A stretch of DNA of 64,000 nt from CAZQFV01 sp964592645 (GCA_964592645.1 CAZQFV010000009.1:86870-150869); one strand, 5' to 3'; shown: positions 32,510-41,922, counted from the stretch's first letter. Notes: generated by a model not told the origin, from the letters alone. Numbers and translations: made by a program.

Positions 32510-34951
32510 CTACTCGCTACGCTTTCCCCTTGCCCAGAGGAACGCCGCTATGGCCGCGGCGTAGCACCCCAGCCCCGTCCAGAACGAGGCCGAGATGCTG
32601 GCCCCCAGGGCGATCACCACCGCCAACACCGACGCCACCACCGACATCGCCCCGTTGATGCCCCACAGCCAGGGGCTCAGGGCGGGCGCCCGCGCCGCCG
32701 CCAGCTTCATCCCCAGCGGAAAGGCCATGCCCATCAGCAGACCCAGCGGCGCCAGGATGCCCAGCGCCGCGGCGATGCGCAGCGGCGTCACCGCGCCCTC
32801 CAGGGCCCGCGTCACCAGCGGCGTCGCCAGCCCAAAGAGCAGGAGGGCCCCCAGCAGCAGGCCCAGCCGCAGCCACGCGGCCCGCGGCTGCCGCGCCACA
32901 TCCACCCGCTCCGTGAGTAGGCTGCCGGCCCCGCTGGAGAGCAGCAGCGCCAACAGCACCACCGACAGCCCATACGTCGGGTGCCCCAGGAAGACGATCA
33001 GCCGCTGCATCTGCGAGATCTCCACCAGCATATAGCCCAGGCCGATGCCGGCAAAGTAGAGCGAGAGCGGCAACGCCCCGCGCAGCGCCCCCTTCTCCGT
33101 CCGCAGCAGCAGCGGGACGACGATGCCGGCCGCGCTCAGCACCACCACCGTGATCAGCAATATCCCCAGCACGCTGACCGCCCACAGGTTGACGCTCATG
33201 TTGCCCTGCGACCACTGCGCCGGGTGCAAGAGGTCCCGCAGCCGCAGCATGTGGAAGAAGTAGGGGCTGTCGTCGGTCGGCGGGGCGATGTTCAGGGGGT
33301 ACCGGGCGACAAAGCCCGCCAGGTCCTTTTCCCCCACCAGCGCGGCAAAGGTCTCGTCCAGGGCATAGTCGGGGGTCAATACCAGGTCGAACCCCAGCCG
33401 GCCGGCCTCCACCCTGATCGTCTCCACATCCTGGGAGGAGAACGGCTCCGTGCTCGCCAGCAGCGTCCCGATCCCCTCTGGCGTGCCCGGCTCGCCCCAG
33501 GTCATCGCCCGCACCACCATGATGTGCTTCTGCGGCTCGTCGACGCCCTGCGCCCGCAGCGCCGCCACCGCCAGCGCCGTCAGCCGGTAGATCTCCCCCG
33601 GCCGATCGCGAAAGTACCAGCGCGACACGCTCAGCACCCCGTTCGGCGTGAGGTGCTCCAGGAAGATCCGCCAGCCCTCGACGGTGTAGAGCGAGTTCTC
33701 CGAAAGCACAAAGGCCCCCGAGGCCGTCGCCGCCCAGGTGTCGATCAGCGAGATCTGCAGGATGTCGAAGCGCTCGTCCGACCGGGCGATGTAGCTGCGC
33801 GCCTCGTCGGTGACAAAGGTGACGCGCGGGTCTTGGTCCAGGTGCCCCGTAAAGTCGCCGAAGCGCCCGTTGACCGCCCGGTTGATCTCCTCGTTGATCT
33901 CCACCGCCAGGACCGACCGCTGGCCAAAGGCCAGCGCCGCCAGGACATCCCGCCCCCCGCCGGACCCCACGACCAGGACGCGGGCTCCGGGCCGGATATA
34001 GTGCGCCAGGTTGGTGACGTCGTACTTCAGGAAATCGATGCTCTCCGGGTTCCCATCGTAGCCGGTCATAAAGGTGCCGGCGGTGGCGTCGATGTTCATC
34101 GCCAACTGCCGTACCAGGCGGTCCGCAGGGTAGGTGCGGCTGAGCCCCCAGCCGAACGGCTTGGAGAGGGCGTTGGGATCGCCATCCACGCGGATGCGGG
34201 AGAACGAGTTCCACTTCTCGTAGAGCGGCGGCGGTTCGTAGCTTCCCTTGACCCACGTCAGGCGCAGGGGCGGGACGATCCCGTGAGCCCCGGCGGCGAT
34301 ATTGATCGTCGCCAGGGCGGCCAGGAGCAGGGCGCTCAGCAGGGAGATGGTGCCGATCCGCGTGGCCCGCGCCGCCACGGCCAGCAGCAGCGCCCCCAGG
34401 CCGGCCAGCACGGCGGCGATGATCACCGCCGTGGGCCCGTCGGTCAGCTTGAGCGCGCCGATCAGGGCGATGCAGCCCAACGCGGCCCCGGCCAGGTCGG
34501 CGGCGTACAGGCGGCTGACCTGCCGCGGGAACCGGGTCATCGCCAGGCAGACGCAGATGCCGCTGCAGGTGAAGGGGATCGCCAGGACCGCGTAGGTCAG
34601 CACCAGGGCGTAGACATCGGTGAAGGAAAACCCCCGGTTCAGGACCAGGGCCGTGCTGAACGGAATGACCATGTGGGTGAGGAAGCTGAGCAGCAGGGTG
34701 ACGGCGAACCCCAGCGCGCTCCAGGCCATCTGCCGCAGCGCCCGCTCCGGGGTAAAGGTGCGCGGAAAGAGGTAGACCAAAACGGCCCCCAACGTCATGC
34801 CGAAGAGGGCTACCGACACGGCCATGAAGGCGAAATGGTACCACATCGTCACGCTAAAGATGCGCGTGAGCAGCGTCTCGTACATCAGCGTGGCCAAGGT
34901 GACGGTGAAGAGGCCGGCGTAGGCCCAGGCGTTGGCGCGGATTTTTTCCAT
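32510..34951 (-). CDS. membrane spermidine-synthase-like protein
   Basis: 813 residues. About seven N-terminal transmembrane helices (1-225), a central soluble domain with a SAM-type nucleotide site (RVLVVGSGGGRDVLAAL at about 323-339, followed by AVEINEEINRAV), and about six to eight C-terminal helices (590-810). The central domain is of the polyamine aminopropyltransferase fold, but such membrane-flanked versions are of unsettled function; the catalytic Asp motif of true SpeE is not obvious. It starts four bases after the carboxyltransferase stop, so it belongs to that transcript. Confidence 0.8.
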   Translation of the reverse strand: MEKIRANAWAYAGLFTVTLATLMYETLLTRIFSVTMWYHFAFMAVSVALFGMTLGAVLVYLFPRTFTPERALRQMAWSALGFAVTLLLSFLTHMVIPFSTALVLNRGFSFTDVYALVLTYAVLAIPFTCSGICVCLAMTRFPRQVSRLYAADLAGAALGCIALIGALKLTDGPTAVIIAAVLAGLGALLLAVAARATRIGTISLLSALLLAALATINIAAGAHGIVPPLRLTWVKGSYEPPPLYEKWNSFSRIRVDGDPNALSKPFGWGLSRTYPADRLVRQLAMNIDATAGTFMTGYDGNPESIDFLKYDVTNLAHYIRPGARVLVVGSGGGRDVLAALAFGQRSVLAVEINEEINRAVNGRFGDFTGHLDQDPRVTFVTDEARSYIARSDERFDILQISLIDTWAATASGAFVLSENSLYTVEGWRIFLEHLTPNGVLSVSRWYFRDRPGEIYRLTALAVAALRAQGVDEPQKHIMVVRAMTWGEPGTPEGIGTLLASTEPFSSQDVETIRVEAGRLGFDLVLTPDYALDETFAALVGEKDLAGFVARYPLNIAPPTDDSPYFFHMLRLRDLLHPAQWSQGNMSVNLWAVSVLGILLITVVVLSAAGIVVPLLLRTEKGALRGALPLSLYFAGIGLGYMLVEISQMQRLIVFLGHPTYGLSVVLLALLLSSGAGSLLTERVDVARQPRAAWLRLGLLLGALLLFGLATPLVTRALEGAVTPLRIAAALGILAPLGLLMGMAFPLGMKLAAARAPALSPWLWGINGAMSVVASVLAVVIALGASISASFWTGLGCYAAAIAAFLWARGKRSE

Positions 34952-34955
34952 GGCA

Positions 34956-36506
34956 TTATAGCGGGATATTCCCGTGCTTTTTGGGCGGCAACGACTGCCG
35001 TTTGGACTGGGCCATCTCCAGGGCGCGGATCAGCACTCCCCGCGTCTTGCGCGGCTCAATCACGTCTTCGACATACCCCCGGGCCGCCGCCTCGTAGGGG
35101 TTGGAGAAGTGGGCCTCGTAATCGGCCACCAGCTCGGCCAGCTTGGCCTGGGGGTCTTCCGCCGCTTGCAGCTCCTTGCGGAAGACAATCTTGACCGCTC
35201 CCTCGGCCCCCATCACGGCGATCTCGGCCGTCGGCCAGGCCACGTTATAGTCGGCGCGCAGCGACAGGGAGGACATCACCACGTAAGCGCCGCCGTAGGC
35301 CTTGCGCGTGATCACCGTCAGCTTGGGCACGGTGGCCTCGGAGTAGGCAAAGATCAGCTTGGCCCCGTGGCGGATGATGCCGCCCCACTCCTGCTCGGTC
35401 CCCGGCATGTAGCCCGGCACGTCGACAAAGGTCATCAGCGGCACGTTGAAGGCGTCGCAGAAGCGGATGAAGCGCGCTCCCTTGGTGGAGGCGTTGCAGT
35501 CCAGGACGCCGGCCAAGTAGGCCGGCTGGTTGGCGATGATCCCCACCGGCCGGCCGCCCAGGCGGGCAAAGCCGACGACGATGTTCTGCGCCCAGTGGCG
35601 GTGCACCTCGAAAAAGTTGCCGTCGTCTACCACTGCCCGGATGGCTTCCTTGATGTCGTAGGGCTTCTGCGGGCTGTCTGGGACCAGCGTGTCCAGTTCC
35701 GGGGCCTCGCGGTCGGGATCGTCGGTGGGCTCGGCGTAAGGCGGGTCCTCCATGTTGTTGGCCGGCAGGAACGACAGCAGCGTGCGCACCTGGTTGAAGA
35801 GGTCGTCCTCGTCCTCGGCCGCAAAGTGCGCCACCCCGCTCTTGCTGTTGTGGGCCATGGCCCCGCCCAGGTCCTCCTGGGTGACCTCCTCCCCGGTGAC
35901 GGCCTTGATCACCTCCGGCCCGGTGATGAACATGTAGCTGGTCTTTTTCACCATAAAGGTAAAGTCGGTGATCGCCGGGGAGTAGACGGCCCCCCCGGCG
36001 CAGGGGCCGGCGATGATCGAGATCTGCGGCACCACCCCCGACGAGATGACGTTGCGGTAAAAGATGTTGCCATAACCATCCAGCGAGACCACCCCCTCCT
36101 GGATGCGCGCCCCGCCCGAGTCGTTGATGCCGATGCACGGCACGCCCATACGCAGCGCCAGGTCCATCACTTTGCAGATCTTGGCCGCCGCCACCTCGCT
36201 CAGGGTGCCGCCGATGGCCGTAAAGTCCTGCGAAAAGACGCACACCCGCCGGCCGTGCACCGTCCCCCAACCGGTGACCACGCTGTCGCCCTGCGGGCGC
36301 CGCTTCTGCATCTCGAAATTGTGGCAGCGGTGCACCACCAGCGAGTCGATCTCCACGAACGAGCCGGGATCGAGTAGCTTCTCGATGCGCTCGCGGGCCG
36401 TGAGCTTGCCCCGCTTGTGTTGGCTGTCTGCCGCTTCTGGGGAGTAGGTCGTGGCCTCTTGCTTGCGTTGCCGCAGTTCCGCGATCCGCTCGGCCGTCGT
36501 CTTCAT
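34956..36506 (-). CDS. acyl-CoA carboxyltransferase subunit (12S / PccB-like)
   Basis: 516 residues. A crotonase-fold carboxyltransferase that moves carboxyl between biotin and an acyl-CoA such as propionyl-CoA/methylmalonyl-CoA. Seen: SQHKRGKLTARERIEKLLDPGSF, the N-half oxyanion region GGARIQEGVVSLDGYG, GPCAGGAVYSPAITDF, and the C-half PGYMPGTEQEWGGIIRHGAKL and KAYGGAYVVM. With the biotin carrier and the 5S-like subunit upstream, and no biotin carboxylase here, it matches the 12S subunit of transcarboxylase; propionyl-CoA carboxylase beta or methylmalonyl-CoA decarboxylase alpha are the alternatives. Confidence 0.9.
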   Translation of the reverse strand: MKTTAERIAELRQRKQEATTYSPEAADSQHKRGKLTARERIEKLLDPGSFVEIDSLVVHRCHNFEMQKRRPQGDSVVTGWGTVHGRRVCVFSQDFTAIGGTLSEVAAAKICKVMDLALRMGVPCIGINDSGGARIQEGVVSLDGYGNIFYRNVISSGVVPQISIIAGPCAGGAVYSPAITDFTFMVKKTSYMFITGPEVIKAVTGEEVTQEDLGGAMAHNSKSGVAHFAAEDEDDLFNQVRTLLSFLPANNMEDPPYAEPTDDPDREAPELDTLVPDSPQKPYDIKEAIRAVVDDGNFFEVHRHWAQNIVVGFARLGGRPVGIIANQPAYLAGVLDCNASTKGARFIRFCDAFNVPLMTFVDVPGYMPGTEQEWGGIIRHGAKLIFAYSEATVPKLTVITRKAYGGAYVVMSSLSLRADYNVAWPTAEIAVMGAEGAVKIVFRKELQAAEDPQAKLAELVADYEAHFSNPYEAAARGYVEDVIEPRKTRGVLIRALEMAQSKRQSLPPKKHGNIPL

Positions 36507-36606
36507 CTTCTTCTCCTGCTTTGCAGTCTCGAATCGCTCTTCATATCACGTCTCACTCCTCAAGCTCCGTTCTTCCCTCGCCCCCCGGGCGCCCCGCCCC
36601 CTGCCC

Positions 36607-37113
36607 CTACTCGATGACCACCAACGGCACCCCCGGCTCCACGCTGTCCCCTCGCCTACAGTTCACCGCCCGCACCGTGCCGTCCTTGGGCGCCTTCAGC
36701 TCGCTCTCCATCTTCATCGCTTCCAGCACCAGCACCACCTGCCCGGCCGAGACGGTGTCGCCGGGCTGGACATGCACGGCGATGACCTTGCTGGGCATCA
36801 TGGCCGCCAGGGCCCCCTCGGCGGGGCCGGGAGCGGCGGCCGGCCGCGCCGCCTTTTTCGCCACCGCCCGTCCGCGCACCAGCCCCACCGCCTCCACCGG
36901 GTACTCCACGCCGTCCACCACCGCCACCTGCCGACCGTCTTCGCCGCTGCGCAGCTGCACCTCGTAGAGGATGCCGTCGATAGCCACGGTGAACTGGTCG
37001 CCGTCGGCCTTGACCACCTCGTAAGCCACCCCAAACCCCTCCACCGTCATCCGGTCGGATTCGATGCCGATGGCATAGGGGCGGCCTTTCACCCGCAGTT
37101 GGAACTCTTTCAT
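36607..37113 (-). CDS. biotin carboxyl carrier protein (1.3S-like)
   Basis: 168 residues. The C-terminal lipoyl/biotinyl domain has the biotinylation motif EAMKME with Lys134, and the paired half-motif around it (MMPSKVIAVHVQPGDTVSAGQ). An Ala/Pro-rich hinge (86-100) precedes it, and residues 1-80 are an all-beta N-terminal domain. It carries carboxybiotin between the 5S-like and 12S-like subunits. The 158-base gap to the upstream gene and the 100-base gap downstream contain no convincing promoter; one is C/G-rich and can form a GGGGCG hairpin. Confidence 0.93.
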   Translation of the reverse strand: MKEFQLRVKGRPYAIGIESDRMTVEGFGVAYEVVKADGDQFTVAIDGILYEVQLRSGEDGRQVAVVDGVEYPVEAVGLVRGRAVAKKAARPAAAPGPAEGALAAMMPSKVIAVHVQPGDTVSAGQVVLVLEAMKMESELKAPKDGTVRAVNCRRGDSVEPGVPLVVIE

Positions 37114-37271
37114 GGCCCGGCCTCCTTCACGCCGCCAAGGCTATATCGCTGACCTGTATCTACCGACTCCTGCCTAGCTCGCTATACGACCTGGAAGCCG
37201 AAATCCGCGTGCCCCGACCGTAGGGATCGGCGCAGAGATCAAGCGCTTCCGGCGCCCCGCGGCATGCCCCC

Positions 37272-38777
37272 TCACCAGATCGCCGGGTAGCCGCGGTTCC
37301 CTGTCGCCTCGATGCGTCCGGCCTGCTTCCAGGGATCGACCCGTCCCGCCGCGGCCGGCGCGGCCTTCTCCGGCGGCTCGTAGGCCAGCGCCGCGGCGAT
37401 GGCCGCGATCACCTGCCCCTTGACGTCGGTAAAGGTTCGCCGCCAGCGCAGGAACTCGGGCGTGATCTGGGGGAAGAGCGCCTGGGAGATGACATCCTCC
37501 TCCGACTCGGCCAACTCGCCGAGCACCGCGCGCGCCTTGTCCATCTCTGGGGCGATCGTGTCGGCCGGCCGGCCGGTGATCGGCTGCTCGTCGCCGATGA
37601 TCTTGCGCTGTACCTCGGGGTCGATCGGCGCCGGCGGCCGTCCGTAGTAGCCCAATACGTACTGCCGCACCTCCTTGGGCACCACCTTGTAGCGCTCCCC
37701 CATGATGACGTTCAACACCGCCTGCGTGCCGACGATCTGGCTGGAGGGCGTCACCAGCGGCGGGTAGCCCATCTCCGCCCGCACGCGCGGCATCTCCGCC
37801 AGCACATCCTCGTAGCGGTCCAGCGCGTTCTGCTCGCGCAGTTGCGAATCGAGGTTGGAAAGCATGCCCCCGGGGATCTGGTAGGCCAGGACGCGCACGT
37901 CCACCGTGCGCAGTTGGCCTTCGTACTTGACGTACCGTTCGCGCACCTTGGCAAAGTACTCGGCGATCTCGGCCAGCAGCCCCAGGTCCAGCCCGGTGTC
38001 GTAGGGCGTGCCCTGCAGGGAGGCGACGAGCGACTCCGTCGGCGGCTGCGAGGTGGAGAGCGCCATCGAGGAGATGGCCGTGTCGACGACATCGACGCCG
38101 GCCTCCACCGCCTTGAGCAGCGCGGACATCCCCATGCCGCTGGTGTAGTGGGTGTGGAGCTGCACCGGGACGTTGGGGAACGCTTCCTTGAGCTTTCTCA
38201 CCAGCTCAAAGGCCGCGTACGGGGCGATCAGGCCGGCCATGTCCTTGATGCACAGCGAGTCGGCGCCCATCTCCACCATCCGCCGGGCCATGTCCACGTA
38301 GGAGGGGATGTCGTGCACCGGGCTGATGGTGTAGGAGATGGCCCCCTGGATGTGCTTGCCGGCCCGCTTGATCGCCGCGAACGACGACTCCATGTTGCGC
38401 AAGTCGTTCAGGGCGTCGAACACTCGAAAGATATCGATGCCTACCTCGGCGGCGTGGTAGACAAAGCGTTCGACGACGTCGTCGGCATAGTGGCGGTAGC
38501 CCACGACGTTTTGGCCGCGCAGCAGCATCTGGAACGGCGTCTTGGGGATCGCCTGCCGCAGCAGCCGCACCCGCTCCCAGGGGTCGGCGCGCAGGAAGCG
38601 CATGCTGCTGTCGAAGGTGGCCCCGCCCCACATCTCCAGCGAATGGAACCCCACCTGGTCCAGCTGCGGGCCGATGGGCAGCATATCTTCCACCCGCATG
38701 CGCGTCGCCAGGAGCGACTGATGGGCGTCGCGCAGGATGGTATCGGTGATGCGCACGGGCTTTGGTTGGATAGGCAT
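37272..38777 (-). CDS. pyruvate/oxaloacetate carboxyltransferase subunit (5S / OadA / PycB-like)
   Basis: 501 residues. A TIM-barrel carboxyltransferase: RITDTILRDAHQSLLATRM, EMWGGATFD, GIDIFRVFDALND, the metal/carboxylysine region CIKDMAGL, and the metal ligands in LHTHYTSGMGMS. It exchanges carboxyl between pyruvate/oxaloacetate and biotin. There is no fused C-terminal biotin domain (the carrier is the next gene), as in transcarboxylase 5S. First gene of the set 5S - carrier - 12S, about 50 bases past a consensus promoter. Confidence 0.92.
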   Translation of the reverse strand: MPIQPKPVRITDTILRDAHQSLLATRMRVEDMLPIGPQLDQVGFHSLEMWGGATFDSSMRFLRADPWERVRLLRQAIPKTPFQMLLRGQNVVGYRHYADDVVERFVYHAAEVGIDIFRVFDALNDLRNMESSFAAIKRAGKHIQGAISYTISPVHDIPSYVDMARRMVEMGADSLCIKDMAGLIAPYAAFELVRKLKEAFPNVPVQLHTHYTSGMGMSALLKAVEAGVDVVDTAISSMALSTSQPPTESLVASLQGTPYDTGLDLGLLAEIAEYFAKVRERYVKYEGQLRTVDVRVLAYQIPGGMLSNLDSQLREQNALDRYEDVLAEMPRVRAEMGYPPLVTPSSQIVGTQAVLNVIMGERYKVVPKEVRQYVLGYYGRPPAPIDPEVQRKIIGDEQPITGRPADTIAPEMDKARAVLGELAESEEDVISQALFPQITPEFLRWRRTFTDVKGQVIAAIAAALAYEPPEKAAPAAAGRVDPWKQAGRIEATGNRGYPAIW

Positions 38778-38834
38778 AGTTCCTCCTTACATCTGGATTG
38801 ACGAACAGGGACCCATGCCCCCCAGGCGGCCCGT

Positions 38835-38863
38835 ATTATACCCGATGTAGGGGGAAATGGCAA
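38835..38863 (-). promoter_or_regulatory. sigma-70 promoter for the carboxyltransferase operon
   Basis: Minus-strand TTGCCA (38863-38858) and a perfect TATAAT (38840-38835), spacer 17. It drives 5S - carrier - 12S and probably the following membrane protein and trxB. Confidence 0.78.
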
Positions 38864-38870
38864 TGAGGCG

Positions 38871-39578
38871 CTACCGCCGCGCCCGTGCTGCCCTGGCGGC
38901 CAGGAGGCGATAGTAGATGAACTCCCGCCGCGCGAACAGCGGGCCGGCCAGCAGCCCGATGAACAGCGCGCCGGCCTGGGGCCAGTTCGCCTCGTAGGAG
39001 ACCGCCTCCAGCACCTTGCCGGCCCGCAAGAGGCCGAAGTCGACGTTGACAAATTCCAGCCCGGCCCAGTAGAGCAGGTGCAGCAGGGCGGGCACGGGGG
39101 TCAGCGTCGCCACCATCGGCGGCAGCCAGGCTGGGATGGCCCGGAAGGCGTAGAGGACAAAGTAGGCGCCGAAGAGGGCGGCGATCACCCCGGCCAGGCC
39201 GTAGACCGGTTCCTCGGCCCGCGGATGGGCGATAAGCTTGACCGTCGTCCCGCCGACGGCCCCCAGCGCGCTGATCCCGAGCATCCCCCAGGGGCCGCAG
39301 GCGTCTTCCACCTTGTTGCCCAGCACCCACAGGTAGACCAGGTTCACGATGGGCTCAAGCCAGCCCGGCCCCTGGACGAACACCGCGGTCAGGGCCTTTT
39401 GCAGCAGGTAGAAGTTCTGCCCCGCGGCCAGTTCCCGCGGGATCAGGGTCAGCACGCTCCAGGGCAGGGGGTCAGGCGTTCGCCGTTCGAGCAGGAACAG
39501 GGTCAGGGAGATGATGAGCAGCAGGAGCGTCATCCAGGGGAAGTCAAAGCGCCGGCGGGCGTCACCGATGGGGATCAT
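38871..39578 (-). CDS. rhomboid-family protein without catalytic residues
   Basis: 235 residues, about six transmembrane helices. The first is preceded by PIGDARRRFDFPWM, a usual rhomboid opening; NLVYLWVLGNKVEDACGPWG matches the conserved helix-2 region. The catalytic GxSG of helix 4 reads GLAG (VYGLAGVIAALFGAYF), so Ser is Ala, and the helix-6 His region (WPQAGALFIGLLAG) has Gln where His is expected. It is probably a pseudoprotease that binds membrane proteins. It starts 15 bases after the TPR/zinc-ribbon gene and is likely cotranscribed with it. Confidence 0.75.
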   Translation of the reverse strand: MIPIGDARRRFDFPWMTLLLLIISLTLFLLERRTPDPLPWSVLTLIPRELAAGQNFYLLQKALTAVFVQGPGWLEPIVNLVYLWVLGNKVEDACGPWGMLGISALGAVGGTTVKLIAHPRAEEPVYGLAGVIAALFGAYFVLYAFRAIPAWLPPMVATLTPVPALLHLLYWAGLEFVNVDFGLLRAGKVLEAVSYEANWPQAGALFIGLLAGPLFARREFIYYRLLAARAARARR

Positions 39579-39593
39579 CTCGCGCTCCTCGCT

Positions 39594-41339
39594 TTAGACC
39601 AGGATCAGGCGGCCGGCCAGGAGCAACAGAAAGAGGCCCAGGACGGCGGCGATCCAGCGGTAGATCTGCGTCTCGGTCACCTCGACTCGGCCGGCCTGCT
39701 CCACCAGGTGCCGGCTCCCGCCCCGCAGCAACCGGCCCAGGTGGCCAAAGGTGCCGGCGGGAAAGAGGCCCCGCAACGACCGCCCGATCGAGCGAAAGAA
39801 GGGCTTCTGCCCCAGGGCGGCCAGGGCCCGGAACGGCTTGCTCCGGAAAAAGGCCTGCAGCTTTTTGCCCGTCGGGCTCTGCTTGAACTGGGCCCAGCGC
39901 CGCCCGCCGGCCTCGGAGGTGCGGTGCAGCCAGCGCAGCGCCCGCATCTGCACGACCCGCACGTTGGCCGCCAGGCGCTGGACGGCCTGGCGCTGCCGGT
40001 CCAGGAACTTGCGCAGGGCCGAGGGCCGGCCGGCCGCCTTTTCCTTCTGCGACCGCAGCCGCATCTTGGTCAACGTGGGGGTGTCGCCCACCTTGGAGAA
40101 CATGGCCGGCGTCGGCAGGTTGCGCGGCGTGGCCGTGGCTGCGGTCAACAGGTACCCGCCCAGGATGCAGGCCAGCATGCCGAACAGGTCGTATGGGGTG
40201 ATGTCCGTCCAGTTGCGCCCCGTGCTCAGCGCCAGCAGCAGCAGGCCGGCCAGGACGTAGCGCGCCGTCCCGCGCACCGTCTCCTGCCAGCGGTTGCGGA
40301 AGGCGTCGGGCACCGGCGGCCGCAGCGCTTCCACCTGGGCCCGGGCCTTTTCTCCGATCTCGCCGCCCACGCCCTGCAGGGCCCGGAACTCGCTCAGCGC
40401 GCGCAGCTCGTAGCCCTTCTGCAGGACGATCTCGGCCACGGCGTAGCGGATCTCGGGCAGGTTCTCGTCCAGCGTCAGGGCGATCTCGTAGTAGTTGCGC
40501 GCGGCGTCGATGTCGCCCTGCCCATGGTAGAAGCGGCCCACCTCGATATAGAGCTCGGTCCAGGGCTGCTTCAGCACCTTCTGTTCCTCCAGGAGCTCCT
40601 GGTAGAGGCGGCCGGCCTCCTCGGTGTTGCGCAGCTCGCGGTGGAAATTGGCCAGCCGCAGGCGCAGTTCGCGCCGATGGGCCTCGTCCTTGGTCTCCTC
40701 GATCGCCCGTTGTAGGCTCTGGATGGCCAGTTCGCGCTGTCCGCAGGCCAGGTAGGCGTCGGCCGCCACCTCGGTCACGCGCGGAAAGTCGGGGTTCAGG
40801 ATCAGGGTGCGGTCCAGCGTCTCGAGGGCCCGCTTGGGCTGGCCGTGCCGCAGGTACAGTTCCCCCAGGTGAAAGAAGTAGGCCGCGCCCTGCGCCGAGT
40901 CGCCCACCTCCAGCCCGCAGGCCGCGCAGGAGGGGCGGTCGATGTCCACCCGTTCGCCGCAGGAGGGGCAGAGGACAAAGAGGTCCTGCCCGCAGTTGGC
41001 GCACTGAAAGGCCTTGGGATCGTTGGGCTCCCCGCACATGGGGCAGATCGTGCGCTTGGGCTGGACGATGGGCCGGATGGGGGCCTTGCTCTGCTGGTCC
41101 AGGTAGCGCAGGCCGGCCAGGGCCTGCGCGTTCTGGGGGTTCACCGCCAGCACCTTCTGCAGGCAGAAGCGCTTCTCGCCCGGCGTCTCCAGGACCATGC
41201 TCATCCACAGCCAGGCGTCCTCGTTATTTGGCTCCAGCTTCAGCAGCCGTTGCAGGCACTCGCGGGCCCACGACTTGTTCCCGGCCTTGGCGCTGGCGAT
41301 GGCCTCGCGCAGGAGCGTTTGGGTCCGGCCATGTTCCAT
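39594..41339 (-). CDS. TPR / double zinc-ribbon membrane protein
   Basis: 581 residues. N-terminal TPR-like helices (DAWLWMSMVLETPGEKRFCLQKVLAVNP), two zinc ribbons (CPMCGE...CANCG and CPSCGE...CAACG near 95-145), a run of TPRs (about 150-380, ETLDRTLILNPDFPRVTEVAADAYLACG), two helices near 395-440, a basic amphipathic region, and a final transmembrane segment at the C-terminus. It is a paralogue of the gene at 27785-29020. Function unknown. The ATG at 41339 follows AAGGTGGTG; longer in-frame starts run toward rnpB and are rejected. Confidence 0.72.
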   Translation of the reverse strand: MEHGRTQTLLREAIASAKAGNKSWARECLQRLLKLEPNNEDAWLWMSMVLETPGEKRFCLQKVLAVNPQNAQALAGLRYLDQQSKAPIRPIVQPKRTICPMCGEPNDPKAFQCANCGQDLFVLCPSCGERVDIDRPSCAACGLEVGDSAQGAAYFFHLGELYLRHGQPKRALETLDRTLILNPDFPRVTEVAADAYLACGQRELAIQSLQRAIEETKDEAHRRELRLRLANFHRELRNTEEAGRLYQELLEEQKVLKQPWTELYIEVGRFYHGQGDIDAARNYYEIALTLDENLPEIRYAVAEIVLQKGYELRALSEFRALQGVGGEIGEKARAQVEALRPPVPDAFRNRWQETVRGTARYVLAGLLLLALSTGRNWTDITPYDLFGMLACILGGYLLTAATATPRNLPTPAMFSKVGDTPTLTKMRLRSQKEKAAGRPSALRKFLDRQRQAVQRLAANVRVVQMRALRWLHRTSEAGGRRWAQFKQSPTGKKLQAFFRSKPFRALAALGQKPFFRSIGRSLRGLFPAGTFGHLGRLLRGGSRHLVEQAGRVEVTETQIYRWIAAVLGLFLLLLAGRLILV

Positions 41340-41498
41340 GGGACACCACCTTTGTGGATCGATCGCTCTTGCACCGCGGAGGGCGCCGAGGGCACGGGGG
41401 AAGAAGGGTCGGCAGCAGCCTGGGCGGCGGAGAACCGCTGGATGCCCCGTGTTCTCGGCGCTCTGGGCGGTCCTACCTCCTGTCTGTCGCGCGCCATG

Positions 41499-41880
41499 GA
41501 GCAGGCCGGTAAGCCGGGTTCTGTCTGGGGCCGGCCGCGGCGCGAACGGCCGGCCTGGGGCGGCCATCTATCTCGGCCGGCGGTCTCCCGCCGGCTCTAG
41601 CGGCCTACCTGGGGCTCTCGGGCGGGCCACCCAGCCCCTGCTTGGCCTTGCTCCGGATGAGGTTTACCCAGCAGGCCGGTCGCCCGGCCCCTGGTGGGCT
41701 CTTACCCCACCTTTTCACCTTTGCACGCCCCGGATCCATCGCAGATCCGTGCCGTGCCGTGTAGTTTCTGTGGCACTTTCTGCGGGTCGCCCCGCCTGGG
41801 TGTTGCCCAGCATCCTGCCCTGTGGAGCCCGGACTTTCCTCGAGCGGGGCTGCCCCCACTCGCGGTCGCCTGGCCTGCTC
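41499..41880 (-). ncRNA. rnpB: RNase P RNA, bacterial class A
   Basis: The catalytic RNA of RNase P, which matures tRNA 5' ends. Read on the minus strand it begins GAGCAGGCC and ends GGCCTGCTC (41499-41507 pairing with 41872-41880, helix P1). Conserved cores are present: GAGGAAAGTCCGGGCTCC, AGAAAGTGCCACAGAAA, GGGTAAACC, AGATAGATGGCCGCC and the terminal ACAGAACCCGGCTTA. Length is 382 bases, normal for the class. The promoter TATAAT ends seven bases before the 5' end. In the 159-base gap after it, toward the TPR gene, only a long imperfect inverted repeat (CGCCGAG...CTCGGCG) is seen. Confidence 0.97.
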
Positions 41881-41887
41881 CTGTTCC

Positions 41888-41916
41888 ATTATAGCATATC
41901 GCTCCCTTTTGAACAA
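41888..41916 (-). promoter_or_regulatory. sigma-70 promoter for rnpB
   Basis: Minus-strand TTGTTC (41916-41911) and TATAAT (41893-41888), spacer 17. The RNA 5' end inferred from helix P1 (41880) is the expected distance downstream. Confidence 0.85.
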
Positions 41917-41922
41917 GCCCGG

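Noticed and set aside
36607..37113. Assignment as AccB of acetyl-CoA carboxylase
   Set aside because: No AccC, AccA or AccD is adjacent and the neighbours are 5S- and 12S-like subunits, so a transcarboxylase or decarboxylase carrier fits better.
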